From positions 3,038,001 through 3,102,000 of the forward strand of contig JAWLBI010000001.1 in assembly GCA_041394985.1 (NCBI GenBank): a DNA stretch of 64,000 bases, written 5' to 3'. The notes under the pieces were generated by a model. It made no database searches. It worked only from the letters and a program-made list of their open reading frames with translations, and was not told the origin of the DNA. The first letter of the stretch is position 1, and the number at the start of each line of letters is the position of its first letter. Source of the stretch: JAGLON01 sp041394985 (GTDB taxonomy: Bacteria; Zixibacteria; MSB-5A5; GN15; JAAZOE01). Shown here piece by piece: positions 27,729 to 36,766 of this stretch. The position numbers were made by a program, and so were the translations under genes.

Positions 27729-27875
27729 TTATCTATTTTCTTCGCCCATTTTGGCAAGATCCTTAGTATTCCACAAGGTTTTTGTTACATCAGCCTCTAT
27801 TGTCCGAGTTACTTTAAGCATCCCGTATATTTTGAAAAAGTGGTAGTACATGAAATATGGCGCATAGGATTCATT
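27729..27875 (-). pseudogene. Short gene remnant
   Basis: A minus-strand frame reads ESYAPYFMYYHFFKIYGML and then VTRTIEADVTKTLWNTKDLAKMG before a stop at 27729. An internal ATG at 27851 would give 40 residues, but no ribosome site is evident and the frame opens straight after an in-frame TAA. As with 23866-24056, this resembles a surviving C-terminus next to an AT-rich junction. Confidence 0.3.
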
Positions 27876-27878
27876 ATT

Positions 27879-28184
27879 TTATTGGGATGTTGAAGTACCG
27901 ATTATTATTGAAGAGATAACGGCAATCGCCAAAATTGAGAGTAATAGCATAATGGGGATCCAAAACCATGAGCATGATTTTTCCTTTCTTAATATTTCAA
28001 AATAATAAATTATAGATCCAATAAAGCCAGTACATAGCATTAATGCTACCCACATAATTTTGTCATTAGGCTGTTCATATTTCCTTCTTACTGCATCCAC
28101 AAGAGTCACAATTCCAAAAATACAATATAATATGCTAATGAGTATTATAGGTAGACTACCAAAAATAAATGCAACATCATTCAT
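27879..28184 (-). CDS. Small three-helix membrane protein, PLDc_N-like
   Basis: 101 residues with three hydrophobic helices (~8-28, ~44-63, ~74-96). The spacing W-x4-L-x3-G-x3-I-x-Y-x6-R in the second helix region (MWVALMLCTGFIGSIIYYFE) resembles the PLDc_N/phospholipase D N-terminal membrane module found in short bacteriocin-immunity-like or uncharacterised proteins. It stands alone between the remnant and the surface-protein genes. Nothing else is seen in 28185-28352. Confidence 0.5.
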   Translation of the reverse strand: MNDVAFIFGSLPIILISILYCIFGIVTLVDAVRRKYEQPNDKIMWVALMLCTGFIGSIIYYFEILRKEKSCSWFWIPIMLLLSILAIAVISSIIIGTSTSQ

Positions 28185-28352
28185 GTATGTATTTCAGTGT
28201 TTCAGCTTAATAAAGCTTTCGTTTCTTACGAAACTTTACATATTATAAGATACCATTTATCATACATTGTATATACTGATTATTTGTTAATAATGAGAAA
28301 TAGGATTTTCTGAGAACTAACAAATCTATATAGAAGCATAATCACAGAAGGT

Positions 28353-29135
28353 TCATTTTATCAACACCATCATTTTTGTTTGCACATGTTGATCTGCTCT
28401 AATACGGTATAAATATATACCGCTGCTTACATTCTCATTTGTATTCGTTCTGCCATTCCAAGTCACTTCATATGATCCAGCATCATACTGCCTAGGTACT
28501 ACTGCCGTGATTTTTTGTCCAAGTAAGGTTAGTATTTCAATTTCGATATAGGCTCTCTTATAGAGTGTAAAAGGAATTGTCGTACAGGGATTAAAAGGAT
28601 TAGGGTAATTTTGAAACAAACTTATTATACTTGGCAATTGTCCATATTCATTTTCGTTAACATTGAGGGTAATATCACAAAGCCACAATTTGGCATACGC
28701 TTCATTGCCAAATGTACCATCACCACGTTCATAAGTGCCATTGGTTTCAAAAAGTGTATTCGTTGACGACTGCCATATCTTAAACCTGATATTATTCCCC
28801 GCAGAATAGCCATCAATTACACCTGTTTGGGTGTCATCTTTCCATGCTGTAATTGCTAATGGCCAGTTACCATCAAAGACGGATGCCCCAACGCAAATAT
28901 CTCCATCATAAACACCGATTTCATCGCACTGGCAGATATTATAACCACAAATTGAAGAGATAGAATCAATGACAATTGCATAGCTATCTCCAGTTTTATC
29001 AGTAAACACAAAATAATCAGGATCACCATCACAAGACTGAGATAATACATCACTTACACAAATGCCTAATATTAGGCATACAAAAAGATATTTGCACACC
29101 TTACCAATAGCATTGTTTATTGTTTGCTTATTCAA
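28353..29135 (-). CDS. Secreted protein with shared VFDG domain and sorting domain
   Basis: 260 residues: signal peptide (~32 residues, ending VLSQ), one domain of ~115 residues (YFVFTDKTGDSYAIVIDSI ... GVYDGDICVGASVFDG, then DGTFGNEAYAKLWLCDI), and an ~85-residue C-terminal domain with NYPNPFNPCTTIPFTL ... GIYLYRIR...MMVLIK. The same ~115-residue domain occurs in the 1288-residue neighbour upstream. The stop-to-start distance is 18 nt, so the two are co-transcribed. Surface or secreted location is expected; function unknown. Confidence 0.75.
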   Translation of the reverse strand: MNKQTINNAIGKVCKYLFVCLILGICVSDVLSQSCDGDPDYFVFTDKTGDSYAIVIDSISSICGYNICQCDEIGVYDGDICVGASVFDGNWPLAITAWKDDTQTGVIDGYSAGNNIRFKIWQSSTNTLFETNGTYERGDGTFGNEAYAKLWLCDITLNVNENEYGQLPSIISLFQNYPNPFNPCTTIPFTLYKRAYIEIEILTLLGQKITAVVPRQYDAGSYEVTWNGRTNTNENVSSGIYLYRIRADQHVQTKMMVLIK

Positions 29136-29153
29136 TTCTATCCTCCCTTGATG

Positions 29154-32100
29154 TTATCTCATCAGTAACATCTTTTTAGTCTGCGTACCATGGCTTGATC
29201 TAAGTTGATAAAAGTAAATACCTGTTGCGACTTTAGTTCCTGCTTCATCAGTACCGTCCCATGTAATACTATGCTTTCCCCGCTCCTTTACTCCATTAAA
29301 AAGGGTTTTAACCTTATTTCCCAAGACGTTAAAGACTGTAATCTTAATTTGTGCATCATCTGGTAATGTATATTCTATAGTCGTCGTCGGATTAAACGGA
29401 TTAGGATAATTAGTTGCTAGACCCAGAATAGAATCAGAATTCATATCCCTTAATAATTCAATAATAGTATAGGGATCAGTCGATATATCGAAACTTCCCT
29501 GAAGAATTCTTGAATCCACTATCCGTTCTTGATTTAAATTCTTTTTCCATATTTTGATTGTCAGTTTATCTCCTTTTTTGTATCCGTCAATATATTCTGT
29601 ATTAACATCATCACACCAAACGGCTAGAGGGACAATATCGCTTTGGACCTGCGATGCTCCTAAAATATCTCCTCTATTATTGAAAAATGCCAACTCATCA
29701 CCTTTTTCAAGTATATTGTTCGAAATTACTAAGACAGCATTAAAGCGTAATGTTGGTATTGGTGCATTAAAATGATCTAGATTCTCGTCACGATGACTAA
29801 TGTTAAATGCCTTGTAAGGGCCTATTGATTTTGTCGAAGGGTATACTAAAGAAGCAGAGCATTTTAAATGTAGTGAATATCCCTCACCGGGGCACATATC
29901 ATTCAGTGAGTTTACAACATCAGGAATATAAAATCCCCCATAACCATCCTTAACAATATTAAGGCATCCGCTCAAAGATGCCATGGCGATTTCTGGATCC
30001 ATGCAATAATTAGGGTAGAAGCTAATCCATGCCCAACCTTCTTGTAGGCCAATTGGATTAATAACATTTAATGGAGTACCACAAAACTCAATGCTATTTG
30101 AATTATCCATGTGGATTTTGTACCCCTCATCCATATTCCATTGACTTATATTACAAATTACACTTGGAATACAAAATTCTCCGCTATTGTTCTTAATAAT
30201 ATTTATGTCGCTCCATGCATTACTAAATATTGAAGGCAAATCAGTTGATGGAGGGATAGTATTAAGCGATATGAAGTTCCAACCGCTAGATAAATCAATG
30301 TTTACGTTACGACAACATGCCTCATCCGTTAAACCAATTTGTGCCGCAAATCCATTGCCAAATGTGCCATCTCCCATTGTATAACCATCTTCATTTGGGC
30401 AGATATCTATCATATAACAATTATCATTATCTGCAATTTGAAATTCTATAATATTGCCATACTGATACCCATCCTTTTCGGGGGTTTGCGGATCATCTGC
30501 CCATGCAGTTAATGCCAATGGCCATTCGCCAATAAACATAGATGCACCAACGCAATTTTGGCCATCAAAAACTGCTACTTCTGTGCATTCATCTATTAAT
30601 ACATCACCGACTTGTATCGAAGTTATCACAATTGGATAGTTATCACCAGTTCCAGAAACAAATTCAAAGCAACTAATGGATTCGCAATCACTCACAACCT
30701 CATAGTCAATCTCAACTTCTTGCGGTGAATTATCTGCATTATTACTATAGACTGTTATAACTGCATTATGGAATCCAATTGGCATATCGGTAGTCTCAAT
30801 AGACACATTGATAGTGGCATTATTACTATTATTGGGTCCAATTGGAGAAACACTAAGCCAATCGGTAGATTCAGACACTTCCCAATTTAGCGTACCTTCA
30901 CCTGAATTAGTAATTGAAAAACTTTTGCTATCGGGGATAATTCCATTTTCTACGGCCATAAAGCTAAGGGAAATAGGAGTCAATTGAATATGAGGTATCT
31001 GTTGTGAAGAGACAATCACTTCTACAGGAGAACTTGCATCTCCATTACCGCAACCATTAATAGCACGTACTCTATATTCATATGTTCCCGCCTGATTCTT
31101 ATTAGTACACCATTGCAATGATGTTCCAACTTCATTCCACGTACCATTATCTTCACTAATCTCATAGTTATCTGTACAAGTTACACTAGTCCACTTGATG
31201 CAGTATTCCTCTCCTATCTCTACTTCTCCAGCATTAACAGTAGGAGTAGAAACCTTATCTGGCTTTTCATTACAACAATCTTGAAGTTCAATTTCATCTA
31301 AATCATACTGACAAGGCAACGCTTCCAAGCAGTCAGTCACTCCAATGCTTCCTGAACAGCAACCTGGATCAAAAACAAGGATGAATTTAGTCTCCTTAAA
31401 ACAAAGACTAAAGGCTCCTGAAGAATTTGTTTCGCTCTCATCATATATTTGCTGCAAATCACAATCATAGGCAAAAACACTTACATTGGGCCAATTTGAG
31501 CCATTAGAATTAACTACAGCTCCCTCAAGGCATATTTCATCGTCACATGCTGGTAGTTCAACATCAATTGAATAACTACTCTCATCCAATTGATAGCAAT
31601 CAGTTATATAATACCAACATTCACAGTCTCTTTTAAACGCGAAAGCATAACTACCTGATTCAATAGAACCTCCGCATGTACCTGAATTATCAGTTTGACA
31701 ATACCCAATAACTTCCCCGCTTGAACAATCAATGATATAACAATAAACATCAGGCTCACCAAGTGAAAAAGTTATGGTAGTTCCACAATCTGGGAGCACA
31801 ATATCACCAGTTGTCATGTTTCCAGATTGTGGTGTAAAGCAACTGGTTGCATAAGCTGATCCGCAGGGAGTAATAAATATTAATTCGGCGTCGCTTCCGA
31901 TCGGATCAAATGCAAGCGCAAATGTTCCATCATCCAAGGTTGATGTACAGTAATCATCACCAAACAGATTGTGGCTGCAATCGGCAAGACAAACCGTTAC
32001 TCCTCCCCAAGCTTCTCCGGATTCAGTTAAAATTCTTCCAGTTATTGAAGTAGCACTATTTGAACAATCGCAGTGAGTGCAGGGATCAGAACAATCAATA

Positions 32101-33020
32101 AGGCAATACGCTCCAGTGCTGCCAAAACATGCGGCCATAGCACCACAGCTATAAGGATTTGGTGCAGTTCCGCAGACTCCAAGTAACGTTGAACATAAGG
32201 AAACAAGCCACTGATTTGTCCCATTGAGTAGACATTCAATGACACAGTCCCAATATCCGCATGCTGATTTGTTAAAAAAGTATTCACTACGCTGTAAAGT
32301 TGCAATATTATCATTAATTGACAATGATCCTGATAGATCTCTAAAGACTACTCCTTTTTTCGACGCTTCAAGAATAAACGATTTTCTTCTATCTCCCTCA
32401 GATACTCTTACTATATAATTGATGTTGTCAGTGTATTTATGGTCGAGTTCAGCAACAAGGACTACTTGTCCCTCATGGAACATCATATTTTGAGCGTATA
32501 CAATTTTAGTGCCATACATATCAGATGCCAACTGAACAATTTCCGCAAATTGAGAATCAATCTCTAATATAGTGTCAATCTCTTTTATACTCAGAGTATC
32601 AATATTTCTAACCTTATCCCAAAATGATGTTATACAATTATTACATTTTAACTCTTTATTTGAAAAATCCGTAATCGAATATCCCTTTACAACCGAAATA
32701 TTATCAAGCATACTAACATTTTTCGGCAACATGACAGAAGCATTTTTACCGACAGTAATTTTATCGCTTTGAATTGTTCTCTTATTGGATATATTTTCTA
32801 TTGTCATACCTAAAAGTAGATGTTGACTGTTGTCACTCTCTTGGGGATTGCTGTCATATCTTTGCGATGCTACATTATCATAACAACTAATCAAATTTAC
32901 ACCGATTTGGTAGTATCTTCTATCGGTCACTGTATTATAACTGCTATCGTCGGTAGCATAGAGGTGTGAAACCGCAATAACTGTAATTAGCATTATACTT
33001 AAAAGTTTAACCTTAATCAT
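29154..33020 (-). CDS. Large multidomain surface protein with BACON, fibronectin-like and sorting domains
   Basis: 1288 residues. Signal peptide (~22), an N-terminal region rich in VIECLL/CGTAPNPYSC cysteines, several carboxypeptidase-regulatory-like repeats (~330-600), a fibronectin-like domain (~605-680), a BACON-like domain (SFSITNSGEGTLNWEVSES, ~685-770), one copy of the VFDG domain shared with the downstream gene (~785-890), then a ~190-residue low-homology part, and NYPNPFNPTTTIEYTL ... GIYFYQLR...KKMLLMR at the end. It is probably an adhesin or glycan-binding surface protein. A segment bounded by recombinase-like sites lies 280-550 bp upstream of its start and may switch its promoter. 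Confidence 0.8.
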   Translation of the reverse strand: MIKVKLLSIMLITVIAVSHLYATDDSSYNTVTDRRYYQIGVNLISCYDNVASQRYDSNPQESDNSQHLLLGMTIENISNKRTIQSDKITVGKNASVMLPKNVSMLDNISVVKGYSITDFSNKELKCNNCITSFWDKVRNIDTLSIKEIDTILEIDSQFAEIVQLASDMYGTKIVYAQNMMFHEGQVVLVAELDHKYTDNINYIVRVSEGDRRKSFILEASKKGVVFRDLSGSLSINDNIATLQRSEYFFNKSACGYWDCVIECLLNGTNQWLVSLCSTLLGVCGTAPNPYSCGAMAACFGSTGAYCLIDCSDPCTHCDCSNSATSITGRILTESGEAWGGVTVCLADCSHNLFGDDYCTSTLDDGTFALAFDPIGSDAELIFITPCGSAYATSCFTPQSGNMTTGDIVLPDCGTTITFSLGEPDVYCYIIDCSSGEVIGYCQTDNSGTCGGSIESGSYAFAFKRDCECWYYITDCYQLDESSYSIDVELPACDDEICLEGAVVNSNGSNWPNVSVFAYDCDLQQIYDESETNSSGAFSLCFKETKFILVFDPGCCSGSIGVTDCLEALPCQYDLDEIELQDCCNEKPDKVSTPTVNAGEVEIGEEYCIKWTSVTCTDNYEISEDNGTWNEVGTSLQWCTNKNQAGTYEYRVRAINGCGNGDASSPVEVIVSSQQIPHIQLTPISLSFMAVENGIIPDSKSFSITNSGEGTLNWEVSESTDWLSVSPIGPNNSNNATINVSIETTDMPIGFHNAVITVYSNNADNSPQEVEIDYEVVSDCESISCFEFVSGTGDNYPIVITSIQVGDVLIDECTEVAVFDGQNCVGASMFIGEWPLALTAWADDPQTPEKDGYQYGNIIEFQIADNDNCYMIDICPNEDGYTMGDGTFGNGFAAQIGLTDEACCRNVNIDLSSGWNFISLNTIPPSTDLPSIFSNAWSDINIIKNNSGEFCIPSVICNISQWNMDEGYKIHMDNSNSIEFCGTPLNVINPIGLQEGWAWISFYPNYCMDPEIAMASLSGCLNIVKDGYGGFYIPDVVNSLNDMCPGEGYSLHLKCSASLVYPSTKSIGPYKAFNISHRDENLDHFNAPIPTLRFNAVLVISNNILEKGDELAFFNNRGDILGASQVQSDIVPLAVWCDDVNTEYIDGYKKGDKLTIKIWKKNLNQERIVDSRILQGSFDISTDPYTIIELLRDMNSDSILGLATNYPNPFNPTTTIEYTLPDDAQIKITVFNVLGNKVKTLFNGVKERGKHSITWDGTDEAGTKVATGIYFYQLRSSHGTQTKKMLLMR

Positions 33021-33264
33021 AAGTTCCTCCTAGGCCGGTACCCTAAAAGATGTGACAATGTATAAGAAATCCCTGTGGTAAATATATTATATATAACATC
33101 AACAACTGATATTGTCAACAACAAACGATGTAGTATTAATTTAATATATGTGTATACACAGATTTAATCATTGATAACTGAATTATATATTAAAGCTTAG
33201 ACTAATAATTCTATGGTCTTCATAACTATTGCGATGGAGTGGTCTCGAAGTTAAAATTATAACC

Positions 33265-33292
33265 TTGACTATCTTCCATCATGACCTATATT
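33265..33292 (+). promoter_or_regulatory. Rightward promoter candidate next to inverted site
   Basis: TTGACT (33265-33270), 16 bp, TATATT (33287-33292). Transcription would begin at about the first inverted site and run towards the recombinase operon. Confidence 0.4.
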
Positions 33293-33299
33293 GTTATTG

Positions 33300-33325
33300 G
33301 TTCACTTTTCATCAGAAAGGTGAAC
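33300..33325 (+). repeat. Recombinase core-like site 1 (inverted relative to site 2)
   Basis: Two 11-bp arms, GTTCACTTTTC and GAAAGGTGAAC, flank ATCA. The arms are inverse complements with one mismatch. Read on the other strand it matches site 2 over 27 bp with one difference. Confidence 0.75.
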
Positions 33326-33384
33326 CTTTCTTTATCTATTTAGCCCCAATTACTTACAAGATCAGTGACGACGAATACGATACT

Positions 33385-33412
33385 AATATATGTTAAAGCC
33401 CGTCGTCCTCAA
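33385..33412 (-). promoter_or_regulatory. Leftward promoter candidate inside the segment
   Basis: On the minus strand TTGAGG (33407-33412), 16 bp, TATATT (33385-33390). It is framed by GACGACG (33367) and CGTCGTC (33401), a possible operator pair. As drawn it faces the 1288-residue surface protein; after inversion it would face the recombinase operon. Confidence 0.4.
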
Positions 33413-33525
33413 ATCACATTTTTTGCTAATTCTACTTTTTTCTATCAATCATAACAATTTCCCAATCGACTACTCCGTCGGCAGTTACCAAAATCCTTAA
33501 ATACTACTCGGGATGTTTTCTCCGG

Positions 33526-34212
33526 ATGCAATCAGTCAATAAGTTCACCTTTCTGATGAAAGGTGAACCCAAAAGGGCTAGAAAAATAACTAGGCATTCA
33601 CCCTGGATCGTTGACGAGGGAAAGTATCTAAGTGTCAGCGAGTTAGATAAAGTTATGATTGCTGCAAATGAGCTAAAAAGGCATGGAATCCACAATCGGC
33701 AGTTTGCCCATGTGCGACATTGGTTCATGATCGCACTTGCTCTGAATACTGGCCTGAGAGTCTCAGAAATGGCTTCTCTAAGGCATAAAAACCTTCTTAT
33801 AGACCAAGAACGCTCCTCAATTATCGTTCTTGGAAAAGGCAATAAAAAGCGCCTAATCTGGATAAGCCAGAAATTTATAAAAACCTGTCAAGACTTCATC
33901 GCATTCAAAACTTCCTATGGATATGAAACCACCCCTGACTCTCCCCTACTAAATAATCTAAATGGTGATCAAATATCAAAAAGATCTCTGCAAAAAGACT
34001 TCAAGGCCATAATTGCAATGGCCGGCATATCTTCACACTACTCGATTCACTGCCTAAGGCACACCTATGCCACATTCCTGCTAAAGGCAAGTAATAATAA
34101 CTACCGATTTGTGCAGAACCAATTGGGGCATGCATCTATTCGCACAACTCAAGTTTATGCAGGAGTTTTAGAAACTGAAGGTCGAAAGGCAATTGAGAAA
34201 ATATATACATAG
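33526..34212 (+). CDS. Minimal tyrosine recombinase (catalytic domain)
   Basis: 228 residues from ATG 33526 or 218 from ATG 33556; neither has an SD. All six catalytic residues are present: Arg78 (NTGLRVSE), Lys104 (VLGKGNKKR), His175 and Arg178 (HCLRHTYAT), His202 (LGHASIRTT) and Tyr211 (VYAGV), numbered from the longer start. The usual N-terminal core-binding domain is almost absent, as in compact DNA invertases and some Xer-like enzymes. Site 2 overlaps its first codons. A lipoprotein and a beta-barrel gene follow at 10 and 25 nt, suggesting that this is a local inversion or integration enzyme rather than the island integrase. Confidence 0.85.
   Translation: MQSVNKFTFLMKGEPKRARKITRHSPWIVDEGKYLSVSELDKVMIAANELKRHGIHNRQFAHVRHWFMIALALNTGLRVSEMASLRHKNLLIDQERSSIIVLGKGNKKRLIWISQKFIKTCQDFIAFKTSYGYETTPDSPLLNNLNGDQISKRSLQKDFKAIIAMAGISSHYSIHCLRHTYATFLLKASNNNYRFVQNQLGHASIRTTQVYAGVLETEGRKAIEKIYT
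33543..33568 (+). repeat. Recombinase core-like site 2
   Basis: Perfect inverted arms GTTCACCTTTC and GAAAGGTGAAC around TGAT. The dimensions (11-4-11, or 10-6-10) fit the core site of a tyrosine recombinase. The recombinase gene itself begins at or inside this site. Confidence 0.8.
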
Positions 34213-34221
34213 GAGAATATC

Positions 34222-34938
34222 ATGGAACTCAAGAATCGACTCACGTGGGAGATAGTATGCGCATTGATTTTGTGCATCATTCAAGCGAGTTGTAGTAATA
34301 ACTCTGAAGAAGGCTGGAATCCGTTTCTTAGTTCATCAGGAACCGGTGTGAGAGGGCTTGATACTCCAGATCAGATTCTCTCAAATCCGTATGTAGAGGA
34401 AGGTTTAGAAGACGCCGAGGAAAAAGGTGTAGTTATCACTCCTGAAAAGGCTAGTAGTCCACCGGTGATAAGTGGAACATACGATTTTAGTGGTCAGAAC
34501 TATGTTCCCATCTATGGTTGGGGGCAACTTGCACCTGGTACATGGCAATGGAAAAATCAAACAGCAGATAATCACATTGATACTGAGTACGATCAAATCG
34601 GGGTTCAAACAGGATCAGGCGGCGGAGAAATTATAAGAGGTGAAGGTAGTGAATTTACAGTCTATAGTGTTTTAGAAATTGATGATGTATCCATAGGCGG
34701 TTGTGAAGACAGAGCCGTTGCATTAATTGATGGAACACAAAAAAACAACGGCGATATAAGTGCTGTCTATATTGTTGTTCCTGTAAATAGTAATTCCTGT
34801 CACTCGACTACTTTTGGAAGAATAGAACTCACCCTTACTGGTGCAAAAAAAGTATTTTCTTCAGGCGAATCATCTCCGGCGGCATCTATTCTAAGAGGCA
34901 AACTTCAAGAATTATTTCAAATCAATAAAACTAATTAA
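34222..34938 (+). CDS. Lipoprotein of unknown function
   Basis: 238 residues. The N-terminus has basic residues, a hydrophobic helix and a lipobox-like LCIIQASC, so lipidation at Cys is likely. A Gly/Ser-rich linker (FLSSSGTGVRG) leads to a beta-rich domain (SGTYDFSGQNYVPIYGWG ... SCHSTTFGRIELTLTG). No family recognised. An AGGAG site precedes ATG 34222, 10 nt after the recombinase stop. Confidence 0.65.
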   Translation: MELKNRLTWEIVCALILCIIQASCSNNSEEGWNPFLSSSGTGVRGLDTPDQILSNPYVEEGLEDAEEKGVVITPEKASSPPVISGTYDFSGQNYVPIYGWGQLAPGTWQWKNQTADNHIDTEYDQIGVQTGSGGGEIIRGEGSEFTVYSVLEIDDVSIGGCEDRAVALIDGTQKNNGDISAVYIVVPVNSNSCHSTTFGRIELTLTGAKKVFSSGESSPAASILRGKLQELFQINKTN

Positions 34939-34963
34939 CATGCGATAGAGTAAGGAGTGTGAC

Positions 34964-35572
34964 ATGAAGAATAATCTAATGTTTTTCACTTTGGTTTTAT
35001 GGGGCATAGTCTGTATTTCACCAATGAATGCACAGTCAAAATCAGAATTAGGATTAAGGTTTGGACTTGGCGTTTCAAGCTTAATAGGAGATGTAAGCGG
35101 TGCAAAATCAACTATAGGGTATGGTGGATCAATTCTATATCGATATGCAATGAGCTCTCAAATGAGTATTCAGCCAGAATTACAGATGACACTAAAGGGG
35201 GCACAAGGCGAAGACTCAGACAATTCTGAAAGGCTAAAATTATCATATTTAGAGTTTCCTATACTTTTATTGTATAGGCCACCGACGAAGAGTAGTGTGA
35301 GACCAAGCTTTTTTGCAGGTCCATGTATAAGTCTCTTACATACAGCAAAGATCGGAAGTGAAGAAGTAACAACCGAAATGAACAAGACAGATTTGGGAAT
35401 AGTATTCGGGGCCGGACTTGATATTCAGTCAAGTAAAGAAGGTAAATTCTCAATAGATGTGCGATACGCTTTAGGATTAATGAATGTCTTTGAAGATTCC
35501 GGAGACTACAGTATACGAAACAGCATGGTTCTTTTTAGCCTAAGCTATATCTTTCCTATTTTAGATAAATAG
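34964..35572 (+). CDS. Outer-membrane beta-barrel protein (PorT/OMP_b-brl-2-like)
   Basis: 202 residues with signal peptide (~23, ending MNAQ) and alternating amphipathic strands (LGLRFGLGVSSLIGDVSG, GYGGSILYRYAM, SFFAGPCISLLH, IVFGAGLDI, VRYALGLMNVF, MVLFSLSYIFP) ending in a hydrophobic residue pattern typical of small Bacteroidota-type barrels. It would sit in the outer membrane. It is the last gene of the recombinase-lipoprotein operon, with TAAGGAG before ATG 34964, and is followed by a hairpin at 35596. Confidence 0.8.
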   Translation: MKNNLMFFTLVLWGIVCISPMNAQSKSELGLRFGLGVSSLIGDVSGAKSTIGYGGSILYRYAMSSQMSIQPELQMTLKGAQGEDSDNSERLKLSYLEFPILLLYRPPTKSSVRPSFFAGPCISLLHTAKIGSEEVTTEMNKTDLGIVFGAGLDIQSSKEGKFSIDVRYALGLMNVFEDSGDYSIRNSMVLFSLSYIFPILDK

Positions 35573-35595
35573 CCACTGGCTTTAAGTTTTGTTTA

Positions 35596-35622
35596 GCCCG
35601 GTTCATTTATTTGAGCCGGGCG
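35596..35622 (+). terminator. Hairpin terminator
   Basis: GCCCGGTTC and GAGCCGGGC form a nine-pair stem around an eight-base loop, 24 bp after the barrel gene. Few T residues follow, so efficiency is uncertain. Confidence 0.65.
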
Positions 35623-35659
35623 CATATTTGCATGCAACGCACTAAAATCAGGAGCAATC

Positions 35660-35667
35660 TTTATATC
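35660..35667 (+). promoter_or_regulatory. TATA-like box before the DUF932 gene
   Basis: TTTATATC is centred about 26 nt before an ATG that lacks an SD; no -35-like hexamer lies 17 bp further upstream. Confidence 0.4.
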
Positions 35668-35688
35668 TACCAACACGTTGTCTAATAA

Positions 35689-36765
35689 ATGGCAGTTAAT
35701 TTAGATCGAGCCTATCGAGAATGGGTAACACGACCAGTTGATCAAAGATTTGCCTCACTTGAGGATTTATACGAATTTACGAAAAAACGAAAGAACTCGT
35801 CGTTAGAAAAAGTAAAATCCCTTGATACTATTCACTTGGAGAAAGCTCATAACGGCGAAATTACAATTAATGGTTCTCAAGAGCCGGCAATTCTTTCGCA
35901 TTGGGCGTTTGGTCAATTATGTTCTCGCCTTAAGGCTCCGGCAAAATATCTTAGAACCCTCTCACCTGAAATGGCAAGAAATTGTCTTCAATATGGGCTT
36001 CAAAACAGCTCCGAGGCCTGCAAGTTGTTACTAAGAAATCCCTACACAAACGGTCATGGAGATACACAACGTTTCGCCAGCGCCTTTACAGGCCCCTCCT
36101 ACGGGCGAATTTGGGACTCATACGTGGTAGAAAGTCTTATGCGATCAACAAAAGGAAGTGGCTGGCATATTCCACGAAGTTCTCTTGTAACAGATCACCG
36201 AGGATTGTATGCCTCAGATCGAGACATGTTCGCATTCATGATAAATGATGAAAATCCAATTGAAGTCGAAAACGCAATATTTTCCCGAGGATTTTTCGTT
36301 TGGAATTCTGAAACAGGTTCAGCAACCTTTGGGCTTACCACGTTTCTATATAACCACATGTGTGACAATCACCTTGTCTATGGCGCAGAGCAGATTAAAG
36401 ATTTAAGAATTTTTCATAGGAAATATGCGGTTGAGAACTTCCAAAGAGAGGCTATCCCGCATTTGAATCGGTTTCTTGAAAACCACAAATTCCAGGATAA
36501 TGTCAAAGACACAATCGCAATTGCAATGAAAAGCAAAGTCGCAAACACCCTCGATGACACACTAAAGTGGTTTAAGAATAGGCCATTTACAAAAAAGGAG
36601 ATCACAAATGCCTGGGAAAACGGCCTTGCCACAGGCGAAGATGTCACAACACGCTGGGGAATGATTCAAGGCTTCACATCTTATGCTCAGACAATTCCAT
36701 ATATTGATAAAAAGGTTAATTTAGAGAGACGAGCAGGGGGACTATTGGCAGGAAATCGCCGATGA
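35689..36765 (+). CDS. DUF932 phage/plasmid-type protein
   Basis: 358 residues matching the general shape of DUF932, a family of intracellular proteins carried on plasmids, phages and integrative elements. Recognisable parts are WAFGQLCSRLKAPAKYLRTL, YGRIWDSYVVESL and FFVWNSETGSATFGLTTFLY. Biochemical function is unknown; it is often linked to element replication or repair genes. The start has no SD. It converges with a small lipoprotein gene one base after its stop. Confidence 0.7.
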   Translation: MAVNLDRAYREWVTRPVDQRFASLEDLYEFTKKRKNSSLEKVKSLDTIHLEKAHNGEITINGSQEPAILSHWAFGQLCSRLKAPAKYLRTLSPEMARNCLQYGLQNSSEACKLLLRNPYTNGHGDTQRFASAFTGPSYGRIWDSYVVESLMRSTKGSGWHIPRSSLVTDHRGLYASDRDMFAFMINDENPIEVENAIFSRGFFVWNSETGSATFGLTTFLYNHMCDNHLVYGAEQIKDLRIFHRKYAVENFQREAIPHLNRFLENHKFQDNVKDTIAIAMKSKVANTLDDTLKWFKNRPFTKKEITNAWENGLATGEDVTTRWGMIQGFTSYAQTIPYIDKKVNLERRAGGLLAGNRR

Positions 36766-36766
36766 A

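Larger units (their letters stand above)
33300..33568. other. Possible invertible segment (inverton)
   Basis: About 215 bp lie between two inverted, palindromic core-like sites. The segment is gene-free and holds a minus-directed promoter candidate (33385-33412). It separates a divergent surface-protein gene from a tyrosine recombinase, lipoprotein and beta-barrel operon. This is the layout of phase-variable promoter switches. Alternatively the palindromes are operators of a dimeric repressor. Confidence 0.5.

Noticed and set aside
33504..33842. Minus-strand frame opposite the recombinase gene
   Set aside because: It overlaps, in antisense, a protein with all six catalytic residues of a tyrosine recombinase; the antisense frame is a shadow.
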